DNA of 64,000 bases, from NCBI GenBank assembly GCA_916700875.1, contig CAKAKS010000066.1, positions 6,110,243 through 6,174,242 on the forward strand, read 5' to 3'. This document shows positions 11,573-23,730 of this stretch, piece after piece. The stretch is from Sebastes aleutianus. Lineage: Eukaryota > Chordata > Actinopteri > Perciformes > Sebastidae. Position 1 is the stretch's first letter. Each line of letters opens with the position of its first letter. A program made the translations under genes and the position numbers. The notes beneath the pieces were generated by a model, which saw nothing but the letters and a program-made list of their open reading frames with translations, had not been told where the DNA came from and ran no database searches.

Positions 11573-11717
11573 CAATAAGCCACTTGAGGGGCTGTGATTT
11601 ACAGTGATTTTATAACAGTTAAGGGGCGTTGTTAGGCACGACGCAGATCGGAGTGACTAAAACCCCCTTAGCTGTTGTAAAATCACTGTAAATCACAGCC
11701 CCTCAAGTGGCTTATTG
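11573..11717. mobile_element. 145-bp hairpin (foldback) miniature element
   Basis: Left arm CAATAAGCCACTTGAGGGGC pairs with right arm GCCCCTCAAGTGGCTTATTG without mismatch. Pairing continues through GTGATTTACAGTGATTTTA and GTTAAGGGG, leaving a loop of roughly 25-30 bases around 11632-11658. Target duplication not resolved. Confidence 0.8.
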
Positions 11718-12532
11718 CTTATTGTGGCTGCCTTACATAATAGTCTACTGAGGCTACCCTTGGCCAAAGAATTTGGTATCTTTTGCTTTTCTATGATGGA
11801 TTTAATCCCTGTTTGAGTTCAGCTATGTCCTCTTTAGGTTTGAGAGAATAAGCCTAAAACTTAATATTTACCACCAATGTTTGGGCAAGATTGTTCATTG
11901 GTTATCCTATTAAACTTCAGCACATAGATAGCAACAGTACACTAGCGGCCTAAAAAAAAAAGGGCGCAGGAAAAATGTGTTTTAGTATGACTTTAATATT
12001 ACACCGCGGAAAAAACAAGTATATGATGTCAGTGTGTGACGTCAGAGAGTAACCCTCTCTGGGATCAAATGCACAGAAATCTGATCTGAGGAAAACACCT
12101 CACCCATCCCTCCCATCCCTCCCATCCCTCCCTCTCTCACTCATCACCAAGACAGACTTTTTCAACCCTCTGTAGCAAATGAAGACATGCTGACACAGGG
12201 AGTGTAATTACTTATTCAATGTACTGCATACAATACATATGAATGTTTAACATGTACTGTATGCATGGTTTGAGGTCTGGGAAACATGAATCTTAATGAT
12301 TGTAGATGTGCTATGCTTCGTAGACATTTGATGATTCATTGTGTATGCACAGCCAACTGCTAAAGGCCACTGTAACGTGAAACGCTTCCCAGGGCCGCCA
12401 CTCATTACTGATGCAGCTAACTTTCCCCGTCCATATAACATTTCTTAGGATTCTTTTTCTGTCGTGTTGTCAGACAGTTTGTATAGATTTGTGTTTTTCA
12501 ATTAATGTGAAATAAAACCTCTAGCTGTAGTT

Positions 12533-12720
12533 TTTAGGGCTAAAGCAATTAGCCGATTAATCGATAGACAGAAATTGAATCAGCAACTACTTTGACAATT
12601 GATTAATAGTTCAAGTAATTTTTCAATCAAAATTTACAAATATTACTAAAGTCCAGCTTTTAACTTGTGAGGATTTGCTGCTTTTCTTTGTTTTATGTTA
12701 AAGCAATATAAAATAGATAA
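12533..12720 (+). mobile_element. Truncated hAT-like miniature element related to family A
   Basis: It starts TAGGGCTAAAGCAATTAGCC, continues with ATTAATCGAT motifs and reaches GTGAGGATTTGCTGCTTTTC, a phrase I know from a common fish element. No right end was found before unrelated sequence; a separate element end (GTATCATGACATCCCT) lies near 12860. Confidence 0.55.
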
Positions 12721-12879
12721 CAGAGAGGGAATTATAACCAGTTTAACTTACTTACACTTGCTCAAAGTGTTTATTGTTTTGTTTTTTACCATGGTATCAA
12801 ATTAGTATCGAGAATCGTGGAACTGCACTGGTATTGGTATATGGAGTACTACATTTCTTGTATCATGACATCCCTACTG

Positions 12880-14165
12880 TACTTTATTTACCACACAGTA
12901 TGATTAGAAACCTGCAGTATCATGTTTCATCTCACAAAGACTAAAGAACGACACCGTCTATGCAAAAATGCATTATGATATGGAGGCCAGCGGAACAGAA
13001 GCTAGCCCAGAAGTGGGACATTGGCTGTTTATATGCAAATCTATGTATTTGTTGTGTATTTGATTATATCTATTTAGCCAAAGTCTGATTTTGCTGAGGG
13101 ATACCGTTAAGGTTCAGGGACAAAAAGTGGAGCTCAAAACACAGTAAAATTTTACGATTCTCTGGAAGTCATGATGCTATTAATGCAGGGAGAGGAGAGG
13201 ATGGGAAAAGCAGACGTCTACCGGTTACACAAACACAAGTGGCAATGATGTTTCAGTGATCAGGTTACTTTTGTCTTTACCAAAGTGTTACGATGAATGA
13301 ACAAACAAAACTTTGAGGCAACTGCCAGTAAAACATAAGCAAGCAATTACAGCGCAAAAATGAAAAGCAGACAGCCTTCAGATTGTCTTCCGATTGTGTT
13401 AAATGACTGGGGTTTCTGAACTCATCTGCAAATTCAAACAGCTTGAGATGGTACATAGTTGAAACCTACAACCCTATATTTCCATTTGGTCTAAATTAGG
13501 CTACTGTTGAGGCTTGTTCTGTTTGTTGTTGAGTATCGATGCAGGTATGGTTTCACATTCACAGTCAGCTGGAGCAACACTTTCTCATGCATTGCTTTTC
13601 ATGCTTTTTGCCAGCTTTTACCTTGAACCAAACATCTACATGTTGCCAATCAGGTCTTTTTTTTCACTCTTGAAAGTTGAAACACTGAAAGCAACCCTCT
13701 TTGAAGTCTCCCTAACGAAAAACAGACTGTTTTTTTTCTCTGAACAAAACAGCTACAATACGGTGATGGGAGGGAGCGCAGGGACTCGTGAGGGAGGCCT
13801 CACTAGTAATAAAGTGTGCTTACTTCATTGAGGAATGAGCCGGGGCTGGAGCTGGAGCTGGAGCTGCAGCGAGGTGGGAAACACTTCAGCTGTTGATACA
13901 CCCATCAACCTGCAGCCTCAGCAGTGTGTCTGTTTTTAAGTAAACAGTTCCTGTGTAAGGCCTAGTCCAAAACACACACCAATCCCTCTCAGTTGTGCAC
14001 ATAATTGACAAATCTGGTTTACAGAAATGTGGCAACTCTTAATATTTGAGATCAGTAAGTTGTGTTACTGTATGTAAATAATTTGGCCACTCTAGAGCCA
14101 CTTTCATCATGTGCCATTGGCACTGACACAGCCGTTTGTGGTTTTAGAAAAGTAATGTGACTGGT
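12880..14165. other. Intronic sequence without recognised feature
   Basis: Unique-looking intron; the only oddity is a short GCTGGA/GAGCTG repeat at about 13840-13868. The 105-codon open frame at 13514-13831 has no recognised motif. Confidence 0.55.
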
Positions 14166-14171
14166 TGAAAG

Positions 14172-14385
14172 TAGGGCTGTCAAAGTTAACGTGACAATAA
14201 AGCGTTAACGCAAATTTGTTTTAACGCCACTAATTTCTTTAACGCATTAATGCAACTTACGATTTAGCAAGAGTAAAGTTACTGGTATCATATGAAACTA
14301 AAAACCTAAGGAATCCATTGATACCAACCATGTCATACTAGATTGATGCGGAGGAGGCTAAATAACGCTCCAAAGCATATTTATG
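14172..14385 (+). mobile_element. 5' fragment of hAT-like element family B
   Basis: It begins TAGGGCTGTCAAAGTTAACG and follows the family B consensus (as in 17622, 25868 and 41762) to TAAATAACGCTCCAAA, then loses similarity. The right end is missing. Confidence 0.75.
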
Positions 14386-15162
14386 TCCTCTGTCATTGCA
14401 TACTTCACCTAGCATTTTGAAAATTGCATTGTTAAAATAGAATATTTACTCTTCTTAAACGTATTTGAAAATTTGACTTCAAACGTTGGTTTGGCTACTG
14501 CATCTTCAAGATGGTAATGAGAGGTCCCTTATAGTATCTATGATGCACCATTCACCCACTATCAACAACAAACCGGTAATATTCTTGAATGAGACCTCAA
14601 ATGGAGATCAGTTACACGTTTATCCTCAGAACTCTTAAATCAGGACGGTCTGTGACTGCCGGCATCTGCTTTAAACCCAAATGACAATCTACAAATGATT
14701 TCACTTCTGGTCAATGCAAAGGAAAAGCTTCCCTGTTGGGCAAAGTAACACACACTGTGGTCCTATTTGATAGTAATAAGAACCACATTGCTGCGATGAC
14801 CACAATGTAGTGGTTTCGCTCTGAGACGTGCTCGCATACTTCCTCTGCCTGTTGGTGGTCATAGACAACTGGGAAATGTTCCGTGATGTTCTCGCATCTT
14901 GCTCGTCTTCCTCCATATTCTCTGTGTGTGTACGTGATGGACTAGTGATGGATGATAAGACGAGCTCTACAAATCTACCAAGAACTGCAGAGTTTAAAGT
15001 AAAAGGTGTTACCGGTGTTATACGGTGTTTGGGCACATAAAAGGAATACATTTTGGGAATGCTCTACCGACAGAAATAAAAAAAACAAGCTGAAAACGTT
15101 TAATGTCACTGATTACTGATTGGGAACATACAAAAACGATTGTAATGTATGATGTTGTATTT

Positions 15163-15310
15163 TTATTTTTTCTTAAAAAGCCTAACCAGGGACAAGGTCG
15201 GCAAATTAGCTACATGTAGAGGTCCTATATACATCGATTGCACTTTAATTAAGTGTAACAATGCCTATATTTATTTTCCCTGTCAAATAAATTAAAATAA
15301 AATACACCGA
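15163..15310. repeat. Possible 3' tail of a non-LTR retroposon
   Basis: AAAAAGCCTAACCAGGGACA ... TTTTCCCTGTCAAATAAATT is a phrase resembling retroposon tails in fish genomes, ending in an A/T-rich simple repeat. Low confidence. Confidence 0.35.
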
Positions 15311-15344
15311 TTACATTACTTGCCCAACGTCGTTTTGCTTTTTT

Positions 15345-15794
15345 TTATAGAAATAAAACCCATTTAGTTCATTTTCACTTATCAGCGCCGTGTTATCAAT
15401 ACATAGTCGGACAACGGACGCTACAAACTGAGTTTGAAAGAGTAGCAGGAGTCAGATTTCACACACATGGACGAGAGAGAGTTGAATGACAAGACGATGG
15501 CGGAGGGTTTGGCGGTAAAGCAAAAAGCAAAGACAATATTTCGAAATTAAACCCAATGTTAATAGGGAACCATAACGTTAATGAGGCAATCGCCGTGAGG
15601 AGGACAAAGCGGCGCCAGCTGGACCGGAGAGGCCAGTCACACAGCCGTCAGCCATCCAATGTTAAAGATCAAAGTAGGTCGCTCTACAGATATTGAGCAT
15701 CATCTTTTCTAGTATAATGTCCGGTGTAATCTGTAACACCGGTGTTGTCACGAGTTTATTAACCGGTGGGAAAATGTCCTCACCGTGACATCCT
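15345..15794 (+). mobile_element. Degraded hAT-like element, family C (second copy at 50331-50817)
   Basis: It aligns with 50331-50817 over about 400 bp, including GTTATCAATACATAGTC, GAGTAGCAGGAGTCAGATTT, GGGAACCATAACGTTAATGA and the end CCTCACCGTGACATCC. From 15468 a frame reads MDERELNDKTMAEGLAVKQK; a second frame then reads QYFEIKPNVN. Both look like the N-terminus and start of a BED finger of a hAT transposase, now frameshifted. Confidence 0.7.
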
Positions 15795-15799
15795 CTCAT

Positions 15800-17284
15800 A
15801 CGTACACACAAGCTCATCTACAAATAAAAGCACATAAACCTTTAAATTGCCTTATTGAAGAAAATCTTTTCCAATAACTCTGATTCCCAAAATACTGGAC
15901 TATTATTGGAAAGTCTGGTGACAAATAGTGTTTTAACAAGAACATTACAAGTACAAATATCACTCTTCAAATCGAAAGCCTCAACAGCAACGAGTGGTGA
16001 TTATCGGGACCACTTCTTCATCAGCTGTCATCGCGTGGCATGAATGCACACTGTGAAATGGCCCGTCTAGACTTGACGTCATGTCACCGTCCAGACTATA
16101 CACACTCCTACACACACTGACACGCTTAATAGATTCCTCCCTGAGTCCCCGGAGGTGCCCTTCCCACCTAATCCCCATACCTGGCACCAGCAGGGTAGAA
16201 AACGCCTGCCAGACTAAAGATCGCCAGATGCAAAATTCTCAATGTCGACCAACTGAAAAGACTTTATTACGCTTTATTCACATGAGTACAAAGAGCTCTT
16301 GATTTACAATGATGCTGCCTGCTGATTAAATGAATAGCGTGTATCCGTCTCTTCATGCTGGCGTTCGTACAATGAAAATGCATTTTTGTAAGTAAGTAAT
16401 ACAAGGTGCCGTACAGGTGATACTGCCTCGCTGTGCCTGTCTCATGTTAGGATAAGTAGCTGGTAGAGCACAAGATGATTTTCCACCTACTTATATTCCT
16501 CTACAACCCTCTACCATATTTCTAAACCAAGGTTGACATATTCTAAGTGCATCAGTGATTGTTTTTTCAGAGCATCTGAACAGCCGGCTCTGACAGAGGA
16601 CAGACTGCGTAGTGAGAGACCACACAGTTTGTCCTTTAACGTGCGCAAGTCTGATTTTTATAGTAATCGTCTGCTGTTCAGCTGTGGACAACGATTTATT
16701 TAGATTAGACTTATTTCTTCAGTTTGGGTTTAATTATTTTCTTCTTTCATCCTGCCACATTGTTGTCATAGCAATAAATGTTTTAAATGAAAAGCACACG
16801 ATAGAAAGCAAAGTTTATTAAATGAAAAATCTAGCTGTATTAACCAGGTTTTTCTGAATCCATTACTCCAATTAAGGGTTTCTTGTTCACATTATATCTA
16901 AGAAATCAGGGCACTGAAGAAAGCTGACATTAACTAGGTTATTTACAAGCATGTAGACACACAGTGATAAGACAGACAAGTCCTCCCCGATAATGACTGG
17001 GAGGCAGTGTGCTTTATCACGGCCAGACAATGTGTTCGAATCAATAAGCAAGGAGAGCTCGACAGAAGATTGAAAGAAAGAGATAAGCACAAATAATAGC
17101 ACGATCCGGAAGCAATGGTAAAGAGAAGAGGGGATGGGAAAACAAAATCAGAAGCAAGAGGTGAAGATGAGAATGAGAACAAGACAGCAGGGACCTCAAT
17201 GACAAATGCATGAGACCAACGTATAGCCAGGTCTGAATCATTACAGGCGCCATACATCAGGGTTGCCTGCACATAAGCTGCTTT
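15800..17284. other. Intronic sequence without recognised feature
   Basis: Unique-looking intron with chance open frames only; a purine-rich run lies near 17100-17190. Confidence 0.55.
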
Positions 17285-17380
17285 GTGCCTCTGGTTTAAA
17301 AGGACAGCTTGCGCTTATGACAATCTGGCCCAGTGCACTCGAGGCAGGGAGAGTTAAATATGCATTACCAGGCTTAGCAA
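17285..17380. promoter_or_regulatory. Candidate conserved non-coding element
   Basis: A short non-repetitive, moderately GC-rich stretch with GCGCTTATGACAATCTGGCC and AGTTAAATATGCATTACCAG (POU/homeodomain-like ATGCAT and ATTA cores). It stands out from neighbouring AT-rich intron. Conservation cannot be tested here; weak call. Confidence 0.25.
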
Positions 17381-17621
17381 CTATACAAGTCACAGTCAAC
17401 TACACTTACATGTGTCCAAAGCCTGCAACATTTTAATAACAGCTAAGACAAGTCCGAGTGCCGTGTCAGGGTCACTCTCTGCTCTTTGGTGTTGACCTGA
17501 ACACGTTTCCCATGGTGCCCTCTTACGGTTCAACTTAAACCACTTTTGTCTCCCAGATGAAATGGGATGAGCAATAATGAGGCTTGCCCCGCCAAGCACA
17601 CAGCAAGGATAGAATAACTGC

Positions 17622-17943
17622 TAGGGCTGTCAAAGTTAACGCGATAATAGCGCGTTAACGCAAATTCATTTTAACGCCACTAATTTCTTTAACGCTTTAA
17701 CGCAACTTGTGATTTTTAGGTTGTAGCGGAGCTAGAGGGAAGATGCAGGCATCATATCATATCAAACTAGAAAACCTTAATTGATTTCCAACAATGAATG
17801 TATACATACATTTGCATAAAGCAGCATATTTGCCCACTCTCATATTGATAAGAGTATTCAATACTTGACAAATCTCCCTTTAAGGTACATTTTGAACAGA
17901 TAAAAAATGTGCGATTAAATATTTTAATCGATTGACAACCCTA
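17622..17943 (+). mobile_element. Internally deleted hAT-like element, family B
   Basis: It starts TAGGGCTGTCAAAGTTAACG and ends ATTGACAACCCTA. Compared with the longer copies, about 370 bp of the middle is missing. Flanks ATAACTGC (17614-17621) and ATAAGTAC (17944-17951) match at 6 of 8 positions, a decayed duplication. Confidence 0.82.
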
Positions 17944-17949
17944 ATAAGT

Positions 17950-18940
17950 ACACATAAAAAGTGCAAAGGCATGGGCTTTTGTGAGGAAGGATTTCATGTG
18001 TTTTTAACTGCTCTACCAAAAGGAGAAAATACTGGCAAATAGTTAATTTATAAGCGTTGTGTGCCTTAAATGGTCTTTTTCCGACCTCCGGCACTTAAGG
18101 TCACCTGCATGAGCAAGCCTCGCTTTACATTTCTTACTGTAAAGGGAGAATACCTCATTGACATTCAATGGGCTTTCCAGTGGGAGAGGAAGGGAAATAC
18201 AACAAGCGCTTCTTCCCTCGCTTTAGTCAAGGCTGAGTGAAGAGAACAAGCCACAAAGGTATTGTGTAAAACAAGTCAGTAATACTGACGTCTGTGCGTC
18301 ACATCTTGTATCATTTTTCTGCATCACTGATGCAGTGCAAAATAACATCGAACCAAACCAGGCATGTTTGCTTGTTCTAAAGCCATAGGGGAAGGGCAGG
18401 AAGAAAAGAATACTGACAGAAATGGGAAGAGTTGAGTAAGTAGGAAATGCTTTAATCAGAAACGGATCTAAAAGGCTCATTGTCAAAACTGACTGTCGGA
18501 ACATTATGCAAGAGCACCAACTCTCCCGACTCCACATTTACGTCATGTACATTTGGAACAAGAAGAGCACGCCTTCATTCAGCCAAACATTACACCTCGG
18601 ACAGAAACCCGATTCCGATACTGTGCTCCAAATAAAAAGTAGTCAGCAGAGGCGTCAAAACATCATGTGCTTGTTTTTATTTACAAGAAAAGAGTCCAAG
18701 CAGGGGGGGCAAAGAGAAAAAGAGAAAAAGAGAACAGATTTCGTCATCCTTTGCTGTGGTGGCAGCGTATACTAACTTATCTAAATCAGACGTGTCATCC
18801 GTGGGACCAGTGTTTTTCCAACCACAATAATGTCCCACCAGACTGGCTTTGAACCAATCCAGAAAAACCTCTTTTGAAAACCCCCTAATGCGCTCTGTCC
18901 AAATTTGGTAGCACCCTCGTTGGTGGTCCCCCGGTGCCTC
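17950..18940. other. Intronic sequence without recognised feature
   Basis: No gene or repeat I can support; open frames of 60-104 codons have no recognised motif. Confidence 0.5.

Positions 18941-18942
<2 letters not shown>

Positions 18943-18982
<40 letters not shown>
18943..18982. repeat. (TG)n microsatellite
   Basis: About 20 uninterrupted TG units. Confidence 0.95.
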
Positions 18983-18984
<2 letters not shown>

Positions 18985-19824
18985 TGTCTGTGCGTGTATG
19001 TTTTTCATCTTTTCAGGAGGCTAGCCTTCAAAACATGCGCTGCACCTGTCATGTGTCTATAGTGCGCCGAAAACAACATAAATTATTTTAACTCCCAACA
19101 ACACAATACGTTTTCTTGTGTCACCAAGTTGCTTCTAGGAGAAGGGACGGCACTGATTTATCCCTCTTTCACGACTCCCTTTAAGGACTGGAAGCCTCCC
19201 GTTGCATTTGTTCTGTTTACGTATCTCCACCTCAAGATCCCTCATCTGTGCTTATTAAACGGCTTCCTCGAATGCTGTACATTTCCAGGAATAACAGAGT
19301 GCAGATTGTACGGCCACTGCAAAAAAACACTTAACGGGTCTGACGTCTGTGACAGAAAGGTGTGATGCTACCGGGGGGTGAAAAACAAACATGGTTCTGC
19401 ATCCTTAATGTATACAGAGTTATTTGTGTAAACAGTTCATGTTGAGAGATTAAATGATATCAGAACAGGTTGAAATGAAAAAAAAACATGTTTTTAAGAT
19501 GGAAAATCTGCACATATACACATCAGCATTGTGTAAATTAGATTTGTTATTTGGAGCAAAGCAGTTGGTTTACTAATAGAGGATCAAAACACCCTCGCTC
19601 ATACTGAGAAAAACAAGACGGTGTGACGGTTTGGTAGTAACAAAACATACATGGCGTTTGCTACTTCACCTTAAGAGGTACTGAAAGTTTAATGTGTGCA
19701 GAAATAAAATAATAAAACTGTTGAAATAAGGGATCTATTAGCAGAAATGGAATATAATATTCATAACTATGTTTCTTCATTAGTGTATAATGATCTGAAA
19801 CTAAGAATCGTTGTGCTTTCCTTA

Positions 19825-20150
19825 GCTTAGAATGAGCCCTTCATATCTATATATGGAGCGAGTCCTCTTCATGGAGTCCACTGTGTTGCTCTGCCATATT
19901 TGTGAAATTGAGGTAACTGAGGTAAGCCGCCGTCTGACTGCCGCCGTCTGACTTCCGTCGCTCCTAAAGTAGTGTTATTATGGTAAGGATGGCCTCTGAG
20001 CGAGACGAACGGCGTTACCACGGTTTTGCACTCGCTGGCTCACATTACCTTAGGTACCGTACCGAAAAGGAGGAGTGAGCGGAGGGGTACACAGTCGGTT
20101 GCAATCTGCAACCGCACCACTAGATGCCGCCAGATCCTACACACTGTAGG
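19825..20150. repeat. Teleost dispersed repeat (ATGAGCCCTTCATATCTA type)
   Basis: It runs from AATGAGCCCTTCATATCTAT through GGAGTCCACTGTGTTGCTCT and GGTTGCAATCTGCAACC to CACTAGATGCCGCCAGATCC. I recognise this chain from many perciform introns and 3' UTRs. Class not certain; CpG-richer than its surroundings. Confidence 0.6.
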
Positions 20151-20151
20151 C

Positions 20152-20300
20152 GAGGCAAGTTCATTTATATAGCACATTTCAGCAACAATGCAATTCAAAG
20201 CACTTTACATAAACATCAAAAGCATCGAGACAAAGTGCAAAACAAACACATTATAAAAGGACATTTACATACAATTAAACATTTAATATGGATTTGATTA
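20152..20300. repeat. Teleost SINE/LINE-tail-like repeat (CAAAGCACTTTACATAAA type)
   Basis: GGCAAGTTCATTTATATAGC and ATGCAATTCAAAGCACTTTA are hallmarks of a very common fish retroposon tail. It ends in AT-rich sequence. Confidence 0.6.
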
Positions 20301-20466
20301 CATTATGTAAAATAAAATAAATGTCTTTTATATACACTAATATATTAAGTTGCGAAGAAACAGCAACTCGGTATTCTTTACTTGTAACTGCTTTCAAATA
20401 ATTATTCCATTGTAGATTTAAAAAGGTGGTTGTTGTTATGTTGCAGTGTGTTTTTTTTGTGCAGTT

Positions 20467-20851
20467 TAGGCATGGGACGATATGAACATTTCATGTCAAA
20501 GCCAAAATAATATTATATTATCCAATATTAGTTGCTTAAAACTCTTAAAATTGCATATTTTGTTAAGAAAGAAACATTTAATCAAATCAAAAACAAATAA
20601 TCATAAATCATAAGGCCCCCCTGCATAAATAAATGATAAATAAAAAATGTTCTTTCTTAAATAATTCCTGTATTTTTTACAATCAGGCTCTATTTTTCAC
20701 TTCTCTTCCATGATAGCGAGTTAGACGGCTTTTTCAAGTCACCCGTGAGATTATTCACGATTATCCTGATAATGGAAATTCACCATGATCAACTTATTGT
20801 GAGTGTTTTTTATCGTGATCTGCGATGTAATCCTATTTCGTCCCATCGCTA
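20467..20851. mobile_element. hAT-like miniature element with perfect 8-bp duplication
   Basis: GTGCAGTT stands on both sides (20459-20466 and 20852-20859). The termini TAGGCATGGGACGATATGAA and TTTCGTCCCATCGCTA are inverted. The 385-bp interior is AT-rich and non-coding. Confidence 0.88.
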
Positions 20852-21011
20852 GTGCAGTTTTAGTTAGTTTGTTAGTGTGGGGCTGCTAACGTCTAGGTTG
20901 GACCATAAGAAAATGTCGTCACCAGGTCATCATATTTTACCGAACACAGACTCACACGGCGGGTTTCATTGTGAAAGCTTTACAAGCTAAGTCTGGGCAT
21001 GTGTTTCTTAC

Positions 21012-21071
21012 CTCCAAGTTCTTTTACATTCAAGATGGCATTTGGAAATGGCACTGCTTTGATGCTGAAAC
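21012..21071 (-). CDS. arl15: arl15 coding exon (switch I to switch II), probably exon 3
   Basis: This 60-nt minus-strand exon has a CCCCCTCAG acceptor above 21071 and a GAG|GTAAG donor at 21012. It enters in phase 1 (two bases complete Gly) and leaves one base of the next Gly. The peptide is FSIKAVPFPNAILNVKELGG, matching ARL15 between the switch I TTG and the switch II GG of the DxGG motif, which is ELGG here. It fits exactly between the exons at 22494-22638 and 5280-5488. Intron 2 upstream is about 1.4 kb; intron 3 downstream is about 15.5 kb. The exon is too short to show as a long open frame and was found by splice sites and family knowledge. Confidence 0.93.
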
Positions 21072-22493
21072 CTGAGGGGGGAAAAATAAAAATCAGTCAT
21101 TGTGATGACATAAAGAAATAGTGTTTGTATGTGTGTGGACGGCACATGTTAGGAGCGATGAGGATCATATTTTAGGAATGTTGGCTTGATTGCTTTTCAA
21201 TAGCGAGAAAATAGCTAAAAGAAATCTGACTTTATCGTTTAGCTCCCCCCAGGATATCTGGTGTACCTTTTCCAAACCACCAGCTGGTGAACACACAGAG
21301 GACTGACAACATATTTGTGTTGTAAAAACGAAACACTTTGTGTGGTCCGGGTTAGCAAAACAGAAAAACAAGAGAAGCTAAACAGAAAAGTGTTTTGTTC
21401 TACGTTGGAGTTAGAGGAGGATTGAGCTAATGTCTAAAGTGCTACCACGTATTACATGGTCGGTTTCTGCGGCTGCGAGCGGTGGGAAATAGTAAAGGAA
21501 CCCACTGATTTAATGCAGCTCAAATTATGCTAAATTGTCTTGGTGGGAATTCATTTCCTGGAAACGTTCACAAACAGGAGGAGAGATGGGACAGACAACC
21601 GATTATGATTCTCTAAACATCTGAATTAACTGCTAAATGTGTTTTTTAAGCACATTACGACAGCGCAAAACCATGAAGTAAGAAGTGGGGGGAACCGCAG
21701 GAGACTTTTCCCCTCATTGTTCATCATGATCTTCCCTCTGTAGATGTTGGCAGACGCAGACAGTGCTGACAGTTAAATCTCATTTCAGAGAAGAGGGCTA
21801 AAATAATTCTCTGCTAAGGTGAGTAATCAACAGATTTGATGTATTAGGGCTGACTCAGCGGCAGACAGGTGTCGGCTCCCTTGAACCAACCCCCCCTGCC
21901 ACTGAGGCACGCTAACGGTTACAGGTAGCACATGTGGGAATTACTTTATATTTAGCTCCTACTGGTCAAAGTGCACAATGACTAAATCTAAAATGGGACT
22001 TCTGCAACAGCTCAAAGCTGACTGCTGACAAAGCCAGGGGAGGAAAAAGGAATGTCAGTGTCCTTGAGGGATTGCATTGTGTATATGGAAAGCAGAGCGA
22101 CGACTACCAAGAGGATGATGTACTAACCCTAAAGCCTCCTCTTCTGGACATACTTAACACCAGCCTCCCACTTGACTAGAAGAAAGAGGCTGAGTATTGG
22201 CTGGTGAGATACAGCAGAGCGTTTCTGGCATGAGCGCTGGGACTTTGGGAAAGACATACTGAAGACATGCTTCCCCCTATTGGAGAGCTGTAATACCTGG
22301 ATAGTATTATCTCTCTGTGATTCGAATCCGGAGGACAGCATGTTCTTGAAACCTGAAAGCACTTCAGAAGCTTGGAAAGCTTTCAAGAACACATGTGAAG
22401 GAAAGGAGGAAGGGTGTGGAGAGAGTGCATGCTTCTATTTGAGTACGCACATTTTGAACTCTGAAAAAACGACCGATCCATACGTCCACATAC
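21072..22493 (-). other. arl15: arl15 intron 2
   Basis: The 1.4-kb intron lies between two recognised exons, with GT donor at the 22494 side and AG acceptor at the 21071 side. I see no transposon or open frame in it that I can support; the sequence looks unique. Confidence 0.9.
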
Positions 22494-22638
22494 CTGTCGT
22501 GGGACCGATGCCGTCGCTGCTCTCACTGCAGAGGCGCGAGAGCAGGCTGGTCTTTCCAGCACTTGTCAGGCCGATGCACACCACATCATACTCTGGTCTT
22601 GGCGGCGGGGGTCCTTTACAGCACAGTGCCCGGAAACA
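22494..22638 (-). CDS. arl15: arl15 coding exon (P-loop), probably exon 2
   Basis: This 145-nt minus-strand exon encodes CFRALCCKGPPPPRPEYDVV, then CIGLTSAGKTSLLSRLCSES and SDGIGPTTG. GLTSAGKT is the P-loop (Walker A, GxxxxGKT) that binds the GTP phosphates. The cysteine cluster CFRALCC lies near the N-terminus and could be a lipidation site, which is inference. The acceptor is TTTTGTAG just above 22638 and the donor is CAG|GTATG at 22494. The exon starts in phase 0 and ends in phase 1. In the human protein about 16 residues precede this exon; a minus-strand match to that short N-terminal exon was not seen between here and 64000. The plus-strand open frame across the same bases is a shadow. 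Confidence 0.95.
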
Positions 22639-23308
22639 CTACAAAACAAAACAAACAAAAACAATGAATTAATTGGAAAACAGCCCGAATGCGCCAGGTG
22701 CAGATGGGATAGAGATTACGATCCTGGAACCACAACAAGTTCTACCCTAAAAGTATTCTTGGAACAAACTCTTGTGTCTCTCCAGCGTTGCAAAAAGACT
22801 CATGTGCATTACAGCTGTCTTCACATGATGGAGCAGGAGACCACGCTGCAGTGTCAGGTCTGCTCTGTGAAACACTTCCAGATTGTCAGTTGATGGAAGA
22901 GGAGTAAACCTTATTTCACGAGGAAGCATTAAAAAAAGGACGGAGCAATGACAAAGAATAAAACCACAACATGTTTCACTTTTATGATTGAATGTATTCA
23001 TGTCATATAGAGTAAAAGTCTGCATGAAAGAATACGTGAAAGGGTATAGGAGCGTGCATGTAAGCAACATGTTTTTGTCTGCAGTGTGTGGACGCCGTCT
23101 AACTGGGCCCTTGTGGCGACCAGAGGCAGACCTGTCACTCCATGAATCACGGCCTGGGACTGAGGGCCTGCTGTGAGACATTAAGGGGCAAATGCAGTGT
23201 GAACCGTGAATGAGATCTTTAAACTTGTGCGGAGAGATCAGTATCCAAAACTAAAAAGAGATCTCTTTTATTAGCAAGACGGGAACCAGTCTGGACAAGG
23301 CAGGGCAG

Positions 23309-23342
23309 ACACACACACACACACACACACAACACACACACT
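23309..23342. repeat. (CA)n microsatellite
   Basis: CA units with one interruption (CAACAC). Confidence 0.9.
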
Positions 23343-23730
23343 CTCTCCCATCTACTATATCACGTTTCAGGTGGAAGAACATCAACACGAGATCGCTCAC
23401 TGCTCTTGTCAGGGGACGACCCTGTTCAACACACTGCTACTCTGTTCAATCAAAGACTCTGACAGGAAGGAAAACACACGCACGCAAGTGTACACGAACC
23501 GCTGCACATCTGTGCGCACATTCTCCAGGTGTGCTCGGGCATGCCATTAAAGCTCCTACCTCGGTGGGGAGAAGCAGATATAAACAAATGAGAGGATAAA
23601 CAAATATTCAAGTATCTTTGGCAAATGTTCAAGACTGAGGTTCAGTACGAGACGTCAAGAATTCCTCTTCAACATTTGGTTTTAACTGCTGCTTGCTCAG
23701 ATTAACCCTTTAAAAACCAACCTGTTTAAA

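Larger units (their letters stand above)
5489..21011 (-). other. arl15: arl15 intron 3
   Basis: The 15.5-kb intron lies between two recognised exons. It holds hAT-like miniature elements, a SINE, a large foldback element and a hairpin element, listed separately. The stretches 6303-7279, 8136-9730, 12880-14165, 15800-17280 and 17950-19820 show no gene or recognised repeat apart from small tandem repeats. Confidence 0.88.

Noticed and set aside
22280..22672. 130-codon plus-strand open frame
   Set aside because: It is the antisense shadow of the arl15 P-loop exon, whose splice sites and protein match are on the minus strand.
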